This document shows, piece by piece, positions 35,521 to 45,224 of a stretch of 64,000 nt of DNA (the first letter of the stretch is position 1; each line of letters starts with the position of its first letter). The position numbers and the translations under genes were made by a program. This DNA is from Nitrospinaceae bacterium (GTDB lineage: Bacteria > Nitrospinota > Nitrospinia > Nitrospinales > Nitrospinaceae). The notes under the pieces were generated by a model. It searched no databases. It had not been told where the DNA came from and saw only the letters and a list, made by a program, of their open reading frames with translations. Where the stretch lies: NCBI GenBank assembly GCA_024644405.1, contig JAHELC010000001.1, forward strand, positions 258,854 to 322,853, read 5' to 3'.

Positions 35521-35552
35521 CCCGCTCTGTTGCCAGAGCGGGATTTTGTTTG
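35521..35552. terminator. Bidirectional intrinsic terminator
   Basis: CCCGCTCTG (35521-35529), loop TTGC, CAGAGCGGG (35534-35542). It is followed by ATTTTGTTT on the plus strand and preceded by ATAAAAAAC, which reads as GTTTTTTAT on the minus strand. It serves the nucleotidyltransferase gene and the DUF3386 gene, which converge here. Confidence 0.9.
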
Positions 35553-35565
35553 CACGAGATGGTGT

Positions 35566-36243
35566 TTAAAGCATTTTGTGATTGCTGAGGGTCATGGCAT
35601 TGACCACGACGTTACCTTCCTGGCAGTCGATGATGCGGCGCTGTTCGGGCAGATCGTACGCGTCAACGCGAGTGTAGTGGTCGGTGTAGCTCTCGACGTT
35701 TTTCAGCGCGTTGGTTTCCGGATTAAAATAAAATACCGAATACTTCTTGGTCAGAAACTTGTCCTCGGCGTTCTTCACGCTTTCCTCGATATTGATGGAA
35801 AACGAAAACCGGGGCGTCTTGCGGTTGATCTGCTGGATGCGACCGTCCTTCACGCGGTAGAACGAACCCATGCCGTCGCCGCCCATGACGATACTGCGTC
35901 CCAGCGGATGCGTGCCCTCGTCGCCGAACGCCAGCTTGTATTTGCCGTCGGACTCATCGAACGAGCGCGGTCCGCGGTGCATGGCGATCGATGCCAAATT
36001 CTCTGACGCGAATTCCTTCGCCGCTTCGCCCTGAATCGTCGTTTCGATTTCCTTGGGACCTTTGACGGTCACCGTCCCGGTTTCTTCCTTGCCGTTGATG
36101 TTCACGTTGATGTCGGCGGTGAATCCCTTGAAGTCGGCGTTCCACCGCGCGGTATTGCCGAACACCTCGCGCAGGGTTTCGCGTGCTTTCGGATCGTCCT
36201 CCTGCGTGGTGGCGACGTCCTGTTCCTTGGTATAGGTGGCCAT
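35566..36243 (-). CDS. DUF3386 family protein
   Basis: 225 residues. The opening ARETLREVFGNTARWNADFKG, then FTADINV, and the later phrases ASIAMHRGPRSFDE, GDGMGSFYRVKDGRIQQINR, FSFSINIEES and KYSVFYFNPETN match the DUF3386 proteins I know from cyanobacteria. No signal peptide or membrane segment is visible. AAGGAGCTC precedes the ATG. Function unknown. Confidence 0.72.
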   Translation of the reverse strand: MATYTKEQDVATTQEDDPKARETLREVFGNTARWNADFKGFTADINVNINGKEETGTVTVKGPKEIETTIQGEAAKEFASENLASIAMHRGPRSFDESDGKYKLAFGDEGTHPLGRSIVMGGDGMGSFYRVKDGRIQQINRKTPRFSFSINIEESVKNAEDKFLTKKYSVFYFNPETNALKNVESYTDHYTRVDAYDLPEQRRIIDCQEGNVVVNAMTLSNHKML

Positions 36244-36362
36244 GTATCGAGCTCCTTGATATATGAAAAGGTTATTTGTTGGTCTTCAAATGACCGGCAC
36301 GGTCCATGCCGGCCGGCTGTTTCTGGAAGCGGTCATTGTATCACAGCGGAGGGCGGGTGCCC

Positions 36363-37409
36363 CTACTGCCCCCGGTAATACACGATAATATCGGCTTTTT
36401 TCCGTAGGCTCTCGATATAGCGCCCGACCAGCTTCTGGGCTTCGGTCATAAACAGATGTTTTTGAATGGATTCCTCCACCTCGGCGAAGGGGGCATAATC
36501 CGACGGCTTGGTTTCCATGAGCTGGATGATGTGGTAGCCGAACTCGGTTTCAACGATGTCACTGATCTCGCCGACTTTCAGACCGGCCACGGCCTTGTCG
36601 AACATGGGATCGAACACCCCCTTGTACATGAAGTCGAGGTCGCCGCCCTTACCCGCGCTTCCCTCGTCCTCCGAATATTGCTTGGCCAGATCTTCAAAGT
36701 TTCCTCCGGATTTGACTTTGCCATACACTTCGTCGATTTTCTTTCTGGAAGCCGCACGGTATTCACCAGCCTTTTCCTTCATTTCCTCCGGCGGCGTGTT
36801 CTGCACCACGTCAAATGGAACGTAGGCGACAAAAATATGGCGCGCCCGGAAAGATTCGGGCCGCTTGAAACTTTCCTTCTTGTCGTCATAAAAATTTCTA
36901 ACCTGGGTGTTGGTGATGTGGACCTTGCCCTTGACCCGCTCGTCGAGCAGATTTTTGGCAATGAGGTCGACTTCGATGCCTTTTTTCAATTCATCTTCGG
37001 AAATCCCCCGATCTTTTAAAGCCTGTCGAAAATCTGTCTCTGACCCATAAGATTTTTTGAACTCCTGCAATTCCTTCTCAACCGTTTCCGGAGACACCCC
37101 GCTCCCCCGGGCCTGGCCTTCCTGGTACATGAGCTCCCGCACGATTTCCTTCTCGATGATGGCCTCCGCCAGCTTGCCTTTCTGCTGGGCGGTCAGGTTC
37201 TGGCCGATGCGGCGTATATCGAGGTTCAACCGGAAGCGTATGTAATCAGAGCGCAGTTCGGTGCTGTTGACCTTGGCCACCACCCCGGGGATATTCATGT
37301 CCCCGGTGAGGTCTTCGCCTCCCAGAGGTTCGGCCGCCCCAACAAGTGCGCTTAAGATCAAATTGACAAGTAAGACGAATCCAAAAATCCTGCCTGATGG
37401 TTTAAACAT
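36363..37409 (-). CDS. Periplasmic peptidyl-prolyl isomerase/chaperone (SurA/PrsA-like)
   Basis: 348 residues. A signal peptide at 1-25 (SGRIFGFVLLVNLILSALVG) is followed by a SurA-type N-terminal chaperone domain (VVAKVNSTELRSDYIRFRLN ... LMYQEGQARGSGVS). One parvulin domain at about 190-305 has FRARHIFVAY, EDLAKQYSEDEGSAGKGGDL, FDKAVAGLKVGEISDIVET and FGYHIIQL. One parvulin domain rather than two is nearer to PrsA/PpiD-like foldases than to E. coli SurA. It should assist folding of outer membrane proteins such as the TpsB in this window. Preceded by a cytochrome c gene in the same direction (57-base gap). Confidence 0.87.
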   Translation of the reverse strand: MFKPSGRIFGFVLLVNLILSALVGAAEPLGGEDLTGDMNIPGVVAKVNSTELRSDYIRFRLNLDIRRIGQNLTAQQKGKLAEAIIEKEIVRELMYQEGQARGSGVSPETVEKELQEFKKSYGSETDFRQALKDRGISEDELKKGIEVDLIAKNLLDERVKGKVHITNTQVRNFYDDKKESFKRPESFRARHIFVAYVPFDVVQNTPPEEMKEKAGEYRAASRKKIDEVYGKVKSGGNFEDLAKQYSEDEGSAGKGGDLDFMYKGVFDPMFDKAVAGLKVGEISDIVETEFGYHIIQLMETKPSDYAPFAEVEESIQKHLFMTEAQKLVGRYIESLRKKADIIVYYRGQ

Positions 37410-37466
37410 GCGTGTGGCTCCAAAAATATTAAAAGTTGGAACGGCGCGGTTCCCGCCGATGATTCC

Positions 37467-37877
37467 TTACAACTTCCACAAATAATCGATCAACGCCTCG
37501 ATCTCTTCGTCCGTGAGCACGACTTTCTTGCCGATAACCGTGGCCATGAAGCTTTTCCGTGGTTTGGGTCGGCTTCCCCGGTAGCGGAAGTAACGTGCGT
37601 TGATGTCCTGCACGTTGGCGTCGTTCGTAGCCCAGACGGCGGCGGGATCCTTCAGCCATTGGCGGACCCAGTCCTTGCTGTGCCGGTGCCGCACGCCCTT
37701 CAATCCGGGACAGGCGGGAGCAAATACCGTTCCGGGATTATGAATGTTGTGGCATAACGCGCAGTGCTTTTCCTTGAAAAGCTTTTGCCCCGTTTCGGGA
37801 TCCGCCAGGACAGGCGAAAAGGCTCCGGACCCTGAAAATAAAAGCAGGAAACATATCACTCTTTGCGTCAATTTCAT
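37467..37877 (-). CDS. Small c-type cytochrome
   Basis: 136 residues from ATG 37877. A signal peptide (KLTQRVICFLLLFSGSGAFS, cut near LADP) precedes one haem c motif C39-A-L-C42-H43. A later Met (RKSFMATV) may be the sixth ligand. The C-terminal helix TDEEIEALIDYLWKL is typical of class I cytochromes c. It would transfer electrons in the periplasm; the partner is unknown, as neither neighbour is a redox protein. Confidence 0.87.
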   Translation of the reverse strand: MKLTQRVICFLLLFSGSGAFSPVLADPETGQKLFKEKHCALCHNIHNPGTVFAPACPGLKGVRHRHSKDWVRQWLKDPAAVWATNDANVQDINARYFRYRGSRPKPRKSFMATVIGKKVVLTDEEIEALIDYLWKL

Positions 37878-38101
37878 AGCGGAATTTAAGTGAAGCGGAG
37901 TACCTCCGCAGGTAACGTAAAACTCGTTCAAACGAATATGAATTTTCGGGTCGCACCGTTCCGCCCCAATGAAATACGCACAACTCCTGGCCGATGAATA
38001 TGCTAAAGGCTACCACCGTTTAAGCCGGGTTGCAACGGGCCAAGTTGACTCCCCTTCCGGCCTGTGTGACAATCCCGGAAACCTTTTGCCGATTCTTCCC
38101 G

Positions 38102-40720
38102 ATGCCTTTCGTTCGCCCATTTTCATCTAAATTCATTCCGTACTTCTGCCTGTTCCTTTCCGGCTTGACCAGCCTGACCTACGAGCTGATCTGGATCAAG
38201 CAGTTGCGGCTGGTGTTCGGCGGAACCCTGTATGCCATCAGTGCGGTGTTGTGCGCGTTTATGGCGGGACTGGCCCTGGGCGCGTGGGGTATTTCAAAAT
38301 TCCTGCAGAGGCCCGGACGGGAGAAGACCCGCCTCGTACGGCTATACGGCTTACTGGAAGCGGGGATCGGTCTTTATGCCCTGCTGTTCCCCTGGCTGCT
38401 GGAGGGCTTGTCAACTGTCTATCCCCATCTGATCGACCCGGCCACGGGATCGGGAGTGCCCCGGCACCTCATCGAATTTAGTCTCAGCGCATTGCTGATG
38501 CTTCCCGCCACATTCCTGATGGGGGCGACCCTGCCGGTGATCGGAAGCTGGTCCATAGGCGCCCAAAGTTCGAAAATCTTTTCCAACCTGTCGCTTCTGT
38601 ATGCTCTCAACACCTTCGGTGCGGTGGCGGGAGTTTTGTACACCCAGTTTATCGGAACCGCTGTCCTGGGAATCCAGGGGACCAACCGGAGTGCAGTGGT
38701 ACTGAACGGCCTGGTGTTCGTACTCTGTTGGTTCTGGAAACCGGGCGGCGTCCAAGAGCCCGTCTCCCCACGGCAATCGGAGCCCGCGAAGGACGAAGAA
38801 GATGTCCCCTCACGCGGACTGGGCCTGCTTCTGCTGATCGTGTTCGGTTTTTCCGGACTGGTGGCGCTGGCGAGTGAAATCCTGTGGACGCGCGTGCTGG
38901 TGTTTCCTTTGGGAAGTTCTCTGTATTCCTTCGCCATCATTCTTGCCACCTTCTTGTTCGGCATTGCACTGGGAAGTCTGTTGGCGGAAAAACTTCTGGG
39001 TCGGTCCCGTTGGGTGGTCAAATTCCTCGCGGTCGAATTGAGCATCGGTCTGCTCTGCCTGTTGATGTTTCCGGCGTTTGACAATCTTACAGAATGGACC
39101 CATAAAGCCGATCAATTGTTCTATTCCGTGGACAACACCCCCGGACGCACCCTGATGATAAGATCGCTGGCGGCATTCGGGCTGATGATTCTGCCGACAC
39201 TGGGATTCGGCCTGGTGTATCCTCTGGCCAATCATATTCATTTTAATTTTTTCGGAAACGTGACTAGAACCCTCGGCAACAGTTACGCCGTCAACACCAT
39301 CGGCGGTATTCTGGGAACCTTGCTCACACCTTTCCTGCTCTTGCCTTTGTGGGGAATTCAAAAATCACTCTTCATTTTATATGCCGTGCTGATTGCGTTA
39401 AGCCTGGCGGGGCTGGCCTGGCATCTCGGCAACCGGTTCAGGCAATGGGCGGTTGCGCTGGCTGTGGGAGGAGGGGTTATTTTCGGGACGTATGCCGTAT
39501 TCACGCCATCGATGGCGGGACACCGGCTGGGCGAAAGCAACCTGGCCCGCGTGGAAATCAACACGGCACCTGAAAACCTGAAACTGCTCGATTACAAAGA
39601 AGGTAATTTTTCAACCCTGAGCGTGCTGGAGGACCGGCAATCGGGCGCACGCACTTTGTACGTCGACGGGTTCAGCACGGCGACCGTGTCCCACTCGGTC
39701 GGCGGCAGCGCCTATATGCAGGCCATGGGATTTGTGCCGATGGTATTGCATCCCGATCCGAAGCGCGTGCTGGTCATGTGTTTCGGCACCGGCAATACGC
39801 TGGGCACGGTGGCGCGTTTTCCGGGGGTGACGGTTGACGGAGTGGAGATCGACCGCAACGTCGTTTCAATGGCGCACTGGTTTTCCAGGTGGAATCACGA
39901 CGCGATCAACCGGGACAATGTGCGCCTGTCTTATCAGGACGCGCGCGGGTTCATCCGCTGGACGGACGAAACGTATGATGTGATCACACTGGAACCGATG
40001 TCGCCGGTGCAGGCGGGAGTCAACAATCTGTATTCCAAAGAATTTTACGAGCAGTCCCGACGGAGGTTGAATGCGGGAGGGCTGATGATGCAGTGGCTGC
40101 CTCTGCATCTGGTGGGACCGGAAGACGCGCGAGCCATTGTGAAAACGTTTCAATCGGTGTTCCCCCACACCAGTGTATGGAACAGTTATCTGACGCGCAT
40201 CGTTCTGCTGGTGGGATCGGACGAACCGCAGGCGCTCGACAAATCCCGTTTCGAAACACTCCTGGAAAATGAGGGAGTGCAGGAGATGGGAGAACAGATC
40301 GGAATTTTCAATTTTCTGGATATGATGGATTTTTACCTGGCCGACGGGGCATCATTGGCTGCGCTGGTGGATCGCGCTTCGATCATCACAGACGACCGCC
40401 CTTTACTGGAGCATTCCCCGGCAACACTCGTCCCGCCGCTGAAGCGGGAGACCGATGAATCGTTTTTAAACCTTTTGCAATTCAGAATGGGACGATTTCC
40501 TCCCACAAGGGGATTAAAGCAGGAGGAGGTATATTTCTTCCAGAGGAATTATGAAATGCGGACGGCGCAGAGGTTATCCATTTTTTCGCAGAGGTACCGG
40601 GGACCCGGAGCGGAAGCGTTTGCCCGGAAAAATTACCGGGCGGGACTCGAACAGGTACAAATCTTTCTGGAGACCCGCGAAGGGCCTTTTATTCACCTGA
40701 CCGGTTCAGGCTGGAAGTAG
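38102..40720 (+). CDS. Membrane-fused spermidine synthase-like protein
   Basis: 872 residues from ATG 38102 (a TTG extension from 38030 is possible). The N-terminal half has about ten or more membrane helices in two blocks (about 13-220 and 250-480), each opening with a FLSGLTSLTYELIWIKQLRL or FSGLVALASEILWTRVLVFP phrase. The C-terminal half is a spermidine-synthase-like SAM domain (VLVMCFGTGNTLGTVARFPG, VDGVEIDRNVVSMA, YDVITLEPMSP, NNLYSKEFYEQSRRRLNAGG). This fusion family is widespread but largely uncharacterised; polyamine synthesis should not be assumed. No transport substrate can be inferred. Confidence 0.8.
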   Translation: MPFVRPFSSKFIPYFCLFLSGLTSLTYELIWIKQLRLVFGGTLYAISAVLCAFMAGLALGAWGISKFLQRPGREKTRLVRLYGLLEAGIGLYALLFPWLLEGLSTVYPHLIDPATGSGVPRHLIEFSLSALLMLPATFLMGATLPVIGSWSIGAQSSKIFSNLSLLYALNTFGAVAGVLYTQFIGTAVLGIQGTNRSAVVLNGLVFVLCWFWKPGGVQEPVSPRQSEPAKDEEDVPSRGLGLLLLIVFGFSGLVALASEILWTRVLVFPLGSSLYSFAIILATFLFGIALGSLLAEKLLGRSRWVVKFLAVELSIGLLCLLMFPAFDNLTEWTHKADQLFYSVDNTPGRTLMIRSLAAFGLMILPTLGFGLVYPLANHIHFNFFGNVTRTLGNSYAVNTIGGILGTLLTPFLLLPLWGIQKSLFILYAVLIALSLAGLAWHLGNRFRQWAVALAVGGGVIFGTYAVFTPSMAGHRLGESNLARVEINTAPENLKLLDYKEGNFSTLSVLEDRQSGARTLYVDGFSTATVSHSVGGSAYMQAMGFVPMVLHPDPKRVLVMCFGTGNTLGTVARFPGVTVDGVEIDRNVVSMAHWFSRWNHDAINRDNVRLSYQDARGFIRWTDETYDVITLEPMSPVQAGVNNLYSKEFYEQSRRRLNAGGLMMQWLPLHLVGPEDARAIVKTFQSVFPHTSVWNSYLTRIVLLVGSDEPQALDKSRFETLLENEGVQEMGEQIGIFNFLDMMDFYLADGASLAALVDRASIITDDRPLLEHSPATLVPPLKRETDESFLNLLQFRMGRFPPTRGLKQEEVYFFQRNYEMRTAQRLSIFSQRYRGPGAEAFARKNYRAGLEQVQIFLETREGPFIHLTGSGWK

Positions 40721-40739
40721 ACACACTCTGCCCGGACTC

Positions 40740-40769
40740 AACCCACAGTGAAGCGGGTTTTATTTTTTT
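40740..40769 (+). terminator. Weak intrinsic terminator after the spermidine-synthase-like gene
   Basis: AACCC (40740-40744) and GGGTT (40755-40759) can pair, followed by TTATTTTTTT. The T-run encodes the last lysines of the converging minus-strand gene, so two functions share the bases. Confidence 0.45.
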
Positions 40770-41158
40770 CGGAAAGAGGGCTTTTCGTATCTTTCATCCA
40801 CTTTGCCTTTGATCGCTTCATTGAAAATATTGAAAATCATTTTACCGAAGAACACAACACCCACGAAGAGCAACAGGTAAAAAATCCCGTTCACCACCAT
40901 CGCGACTCCACTGCCATTTTCCATGCCCCACATTTCATTGACCGCGTCGGTGACACCCGTGACCCAGCCCGTAATGCTGCTGAAAAAACCACCCTCACTG
41001 TCAGACGCGCCGGACGATGGATCCTCCCCCTCGGCTACTTCAGAAGTGTCAGCCCAGGCCGTGGCCGGCTCAAAAACTACATTTGCGGTAACTGTAAATG
41101 TAAAAACCAACATTAGACTCATTGCGAGTACTGCGCCTTTACTCCATTGGGTAAACAA
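40760..41158 (-). CDS. Exported single-pass membrane protein of unknown function
   Basis: 132 residues. A signal-like N-terminus (WSKGAVLAMSLMLVFTFTVT, possibly cut near AWADT) is followed by an acidic Ser/Gly-rich stretch (EVAEGEDPSSGASDSEGG). One amphipathic segment and one membrane helix at about 88-108 (VNGIFYLLLFVGVVFFGKMI) precede a basic cytoplasmic tail ending in RKK. No family recognised. It lies near, and in the same direction as, the leucine-rich-repeat gene upstream (35-base gap). Confidence 0.6.
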   Translation of the reverse strand: MFTQWSKGAVLAMSLMLVFTFTVTANVVFEPATAWADTSEVAEGEDPSSGASDSEGGFFSSITGWVTGVTDAVNEMWGMENGSGVAMVVNGIFYLLLFVGVVFFGKMIFNIFNEAIKGKVDERYEKPSFRKK

Positions 41159-41193
41159 GATATTTTCCTCCTACTAAATTAATATTGTGAAGA

Positions 41194-41772
41194 TCAGGCC
41201 AGGATCATGTCCTGAACTTTGCCCAACCCTTCAGCGTTCTTCAACAATTCCTGACCTTCCGAACTGATTCCATTACCGAACACATCCAGATATTTCAGAT
41301 CGGAAAGGGTCAACGATTCCGACAGGGCCCGAGCCCCTTCATCACCAATATGATTCTGCGCCATATCCAATCTCACCAGAGAGGACAGGGACAATGATTG
41401 AGCGAGAGCCTTGGCCCCTTCCGGCCCCACCTTGTTCTTCCACAAGTTCAAATATTTCAAATTGGAGAAATTGGAAGATTCCGCAATGAAACGCGTCCCT
41501 TCATCTCCAAGATCGTTGCGTTCCAGGTGAAGCTCGACCAGTCCGGTAATGACCTGGGATTCCGCCAAAGCCCGAAGGCCTTCCGGACCGATATCGTTGC
41601 GCTCCAGATTCAGCACCTCCAAACCCCGGAGGGTTTCGGTCCCAGCCACAATTTTCATACCGTCATCCCCGATATATTTCAGCCTGAGGTCCAGGGATTT
41701 ACCATCCTCGGACAACAATTTGGGGATCAGCTGTTCCACCGGTTGATCATTAAAAGGCTTGCTCATAGGCAA
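41194..41772 (-). CDS. Leucine-rich-repeat protein of ribonuclease-inhibitor type
   Basis: 192 residues, most of it five or so repeats of about 28 residues with the pattern LEVLNLERNDIGPEGLRALA, LVELHLERNDLGDEGTRFIA, LKYLNLWKNKVGPEGAKALA, LVRLDMAQNHIGDEGARALS. This is the RI/RAN-GAP-type LRR, a horseshoe for protein binding. No signal peptide, so probably cytoplasmic. AAGGGA lies about 7 bases before a TTG at 41772 and 13 before an ATG at 41766; either start is possible. The partner is unknown. Confidence 0.78.
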   Translation of the reverse strand: MPMSKPFNDQPVEQLIPKLLSEDGKSLDLRLKYIGDDGMKIVAGTETLRGLEVLNLERNDIGPEGLRALAESQVITGLVELHLERNDLGDEGTRFIAESSNFSNLKYLNLWKNKVGPEGAKALAQSLSLSSLVRLDMAQNHIGDEGARALSESLTLSDLKYLDVFGNGISSEGQELLKNAEGLGKVQDMILA

Positions 41773-42004
41773 TTCGATTTCCCTTACTAATTCTTTACAA
41801 ACACCCCTTATTGAGTGGTTTTTCAGTGTAACATGAAAGCTGAAAACATGGATACACCTGATTCACTTTTCCCTTAAAATCAAATAGTTATGGAAGGCTC
41901 AGACCCAGTCAGGCAAAGGGGTAGAGAACGGTATCCGGGTCCGAACTCACCGGGGTGACCCCGCCCCTTCCAGCGTGTGATTTCCGGCTCACTCCTGGCT
42001 TGAT

Positions 42005-42044
42005 GTCCGGCCCGGAAAGCAACATAATGTTCTCAGGGCCGGAC
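42005..42044. promoter_or_regulatory. Long-looped inverted repeat upstream of the DUF58 gene
   Basis: GTCCGGCCC (42005-42013) is the exact complement of GGGCCGGAC (42036-42044), with a 22-base loop. It ends 20 bases before the DUF58 ATG. There is no T-run, so it is not a terminator; it may be an operator or a leader hairpin. The 41773-42064 gap otherwise shows no gene. Confidence 0.4.
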
Positions 42045-42064
42045 GCTAATCGGCCGGAGACCTC

Positions 42065-42982
42065 ATGGCGGAAAACACACAATTCAGTTACGGGCCGGAG
42101 ACCCTTGCCGAGGTTTCCTCCCTCAGCATCCGGGCCATCCAACTGGTCGAGGGACTGTTGTCAGGACATCACCGAAGCCCTCACAAAGGCTCCAGCGTTG
42201 AATTTGCGGAATACAAGGACTACTCGCCCGGCGATGATATCCGCCATATCGACTGGAAAGTGGTGGGAAAGACGGACAAATACCATGTCAAACAGTTCGA
42301 GCAATCGACCAATCTGAAATGCACGCTTCTGCTCGACGCCAGCGGCTCCATGGCCTACCGCTCACCTGATTCGAAATCCCCCGGCATGGACAAACGGGAT
42401 TATGCCCGCACGCTGGTGGCGGCCATGGGATACCTGCTCTTGAAACAATTTGACGCCGTGGGCCTGACCCTGTTCAACGACGAAGTGGTGTCGCACCTCC
42501 CTCCCCGGTCCAAACCTTCGCATTTCCAGAATATTCTGCATGGGTTGCAGGATATGGAATTCAAGGGCGTCACCCGGGTGGAAGAAGTGGTGGGGGATTT
42601 GATCGAACGCCTGCCGGGGCGCGGCATGCTGATCCTGGTCTCCGACCTGTTGACGCGCGAAGACGATATCTTCAAAACACTCAAAATGCTCAAGTCCCGT
42701 GGGCTGGAGGTGATCTTGTTTCACGTCCTGCACCCCGACGAAGTGAACCTGCCCTTCGAAGGCGACCTGGTGTTTGAATCGCTGGAAGACGATCCACCGC
42801 TGGGACTGGACCCGTTCGACGTGCGCCAACACTATCAGAAAGCCATTCAGGAACAGATCGAGTTCTACACAAAGAACTGTCCGACTCTGGGTATCGATTA
42901 TCTTTTTCTGGAAACCACCACGCCTCTGGAACAGGCGTTACGGTATTATCTTCTCCGCCGAAAAAGTCTGCGAAAGATATGA
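42065..42982 (+). CDS. DUF58 domain protein (von Willebrand A-like)
   Basis: 305 residues. The DUF58 core is clear: GSSVEFAEYKDYSPGDDIRH, then IDWKVVGKTDKYHVKQFE. A VWA-type metal site follows (LLLDASGSMAYRS, the DxSxS motif) and a second part (ILVSDLLTREDD). Such proteins normally form an operon with a MoxR AAA+ ATPase and BatA/BatB proteins, acting in metal insertion or envelope stress. Here the BatA-like gene follows with a four-base overlap (42979-42982), but no MoxR gene is adjacent; the upstream neighbour is divergent. Confidence 0.87.
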   Translation: MAENTQFSYGPETLAEVSSLSIRAIQLVEGLLSGHHRSPHKGSSVEFAEYKDYSPGDDIRHIDWKVVGKTDKYHVKQFEQSTNLKCTLLLDASGSMAYRSPDSKSPGMDKRDYARTLVAAMGYLLLKQFDAVGLTLFNDEVVSHLPPRSKPSHFQNILHGLQDMEFKGVTRVEEVVGDLIERLPGRGMLILVSDLLTREDDIFKTLKMLKSRGLEVILFHVLHPDEVNLPFEGDLVFESLEDDPPLGLDPFDVRQHYQKAIQEQIEFYTKNCPTLGIDYLFLETTTPLEQALRYYLLRRKSLRKI

Positions 42983-45135
42983 ATTTCAGTTTCACATCCC
43001 CGTGGTACCTGCTGGGACTGATAGGTCTGGCGCTGCCGATCCTGATCCATTTGCTGACCCGCCGCCAGCAGACCCGGCTCAAGTTTTCAGCGGTCTACCT
43101 GTTGCAACAGGCGCAGAAACGGTCGGTTCGCAAATCCCGGCCCAACAAGCTTCTCCTCCTGCTCTTGCGTTGTCTGGCGATCGGATTTTTGTGTCTGGCG
43201 CTGGCCAATCCCCTGCTTTCGTCCGGCGGCCTGGAGAATGTTCTGACGTCACGTCCTTCTGCCCATGTGTTTATACTGGATGATTCCTACAGCATGTCTG
43301 CGGCGAGCGACCCGGGAACTTTGTTCGACCGGGCGACGGAGACGCTGGCGGAACTGATCGAGAAGCTTCCCGGCAATCACTCCTTCAGTATTTTACTTGC
43401 GTCCGATCCCGCCCGCATGATTCAGGACTGGACCGATGACCCGGGTAAAGCGCTGAAATGGTTAAAGGCGGCGCAACCGTCCCATCGCACCACCAGCATC
43501 GGCAAAGCCGTGACCGGGGCGGTCGAGCTCCTGAATGCTGCGCCGCAGGAAAACAAACGGATGTTTATCCTGACCGATAGGGATCAGAACGGATGGGACC
43601 GGGATGAATTCCCCACAGCGTTCGTGAAAGATGCGCGAACCCAGATCAAAATCATCGATTTTTCAGGATATCAAAAAGGACTCAACCGGGCGCTGGTGCA
43701 GAGGGTCAAACTGAAGCAGGAGTTCCTCACCAACCGCCGGATCATCCGGGTGCAGGCCACGATCGCCAACCTGTTACCGGATCGGGCCATCATGCAGCTT
43801 CCCGTCACCCTGTTCGTCAACGGCAAACGGCAGAGCGAAAGCACCATCGACTTGCCCGCCAGGGGAGAGTCGACACACGAGTTTGCTTTTCCTTTATTGA
43901 ATAACGACCCGGTTTCGGGCCACGTTGAAATTCAGGAAGACGCGCTGATGGCAGACAATCGGCGTCTGTTTGTCTATCAACCCGACCGCAAGATCAAGGT
44001 CCTGGTGGTGGACGGTGACCCGCGCGGTGTGGCGCACCAGCACGACTCTTTTTATGTCGAAAAGGCCCTCAATCCATTTTCTTCCCCCATGGCCGATATC
44101 GAACCCTCGGTGTCCACGCTATCGGAATTTTCACAGCGGGATTTGAAACAGTATTCCGTAATTATACTGTGCAACGTACGCGACCTGGCGATCGGCCTCG
44201 AACAGGAGCTGGAAAAATTCGTCCTGCGGGGCGGTGCTCTGTTCATCGGCCTGGGAGATCAGGTGGATCCCAAATACTATAATGAAAAGCTGGGTATGCT
44301 CCTGCCGGTTACCCTGAAATCCATCAATCAGGTGAGAACCGAGGACAAGCCGTTTCACCTGCTGACGCAACCCAGTGAGCATCCGGTCTTGAAGGTGTTT
44401 ACCGGAAACATGTTGAAGGAAATGGCGCGCATTCCTTTTCGGACTCTTTACACCATCGAGTCCCGGCGCGGCCGGCCGTTTGAGCAGCCGATGCGGTTCA
44501 CCAACCGGTTTCCCGCACTGATCGAATCGAAATTCGGGGAGGGTAAGGTGATCCTGTTCGTTTCTTCCCTCGACCGGGACTGGAACAATTTCCCCATTCA
44601 CCCCACGTTCCTACCCTGGATCCAACGATGGGTAAAATACTCCGCGCAGAGCCTCGAAAATATTTCCCGCCATGACGTGACCGTGGGCGCTCCACTGGTG
44701 CTGGAGGAGATGGAACAACCGCCGTTGGTGAGGTCGCCGGGCGGCAAAATTTCCGTCGCCCGGAAAAACCCTCAATCGCCTCCGGTGTTTGAAGACACTC
44801 ACCGCCCCGGAGTTTATGAATTGTATCAATGGACAGGGACACCGGCTGCCGGCGCGGCAGCGGACTCTCCATCTCCGGAACCCAAACAATTGCCCGCCGA
44901 CGCCAGACGGATGGGAAGTTTTACCGTCAATTTTGATCCGGCCGAATCCGTTCCCGGTAAAGTTCCTGTAAAGGAGTTGTCGCCCTATTTTCCCGGAGCA
45001 CAGGTAGATTATTCCCCAGCCGATCAGGCGCTGAACGCGGCCTCGGTCGGCGCCGGCGTGCCTCTGACCACCCTGTTGTTCCTGATGCTGGCGGTCATGA
45101 TATTCTGGGAAGGCTGGATCGTCCGCAAGGAATGA
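42979..45135 (+). CDS. BatA-like membrane protein with VWA domain
   Basis: 718 residues. The N-terminal BatA domain has a helix (WYLLGLIGLALPILIHLLTR), the family phrase RLKFSAVYLLQQAQKRSVRK and a second helix. A VWA region opens VFILDDSYSMSA (DxSxS). Beta-rich periplasmic-type domains follow, with a class-1 glutamine-amidotransferase-like strand (KIKVLVVDGDPRG) and a C-terminal helix (TTLLFLMLAVMIFWEGWIV). The layout matches BatA-like proteins with a C-terminal helix, which act with DUF58 proteins. A 4-base overlap with the DUF58 gene shows coupling. Confidence 0.82.
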   Translation: MNFSFTSPWYLLGLIGLALPILIHLLTRRQQTRLKFSAVYLLQQAQKRSVRKSRPNKLLLLLLRCLAIGFLCLALANPLLSSGGLENVLTSRPSAHVFILDDSYSMSAASDPGTLFDRATETLAELIEKLPGNHSFSILLASDPARMIQDWTDDPGKALKWLKAAQPSHRTTSIGKAVTGAVELLNAAPQENKRMFILTDRDQNGWDRDEFPTAFVKDARTQIKIIDFSGYQKGLNRALVQRVKLKQEFLTNRRIIRVQATIANLLPDRAIMQLPVTLFVNGKRQSESTIDLPARGESTHEFAFPLLNNDPVSGHVEIQEDALMADNRRLFVYQPDRKIKVLVVDGDPRGVAHQHDSFYVEKALNPFSSPMADIEPSVSTLSEFSQRDLKQYSVIILCNVRDLAIGLEQELEKFVLRGGALFIGLGDQVDPKYYNEKLGMLLPVTLKSINQVRTEDKPFHLLTQPSEHPVLKVFTGNMLKEMARIPFRTLYTIESRRGRPFEQPMRFTNRFPALIESKFGEGKVILFVSSLDRDWNNFPIHPTFLPWIQRWVKYSAQSLENISRHDVTVGAPLVLEEMEQPPLVRSPGGKISVARKNPQSPPVFEDTHRPGVYELYQWTGTPAAGAAADSPSPEPKQLPADARRMGSFTVNFDPAESVPGKVPVKELSPYFPGAQVDYSPADQALNAASVGAGVPLTTLLFLMLAVMIFWEGWIVRKE

Positions 45136-45170
45136 CCCGAATTCCTCCCGTATGTTTGCGAAACTCATTC

Positions 45171-45179
45171 TGATATAAT
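45171..45179 (+). promoter_or_regulatory. Extended -10 promoter of the transglutaminase-TPR-FGE gene
   Basis: TGATATAAT is a perfect extended -10 (TGN-TATAAT) 46 bases before the ATG at 45225. A -35 is not obvious. It implies the fusion gene can be transcribed apart from the DUF58/BatA pair. Confidence 0.4.
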
Positions 45180-45224
45180 AAATATACCCATGCAGTCTTA
45201 ATCCGTATAACTATCGAGTTTTCA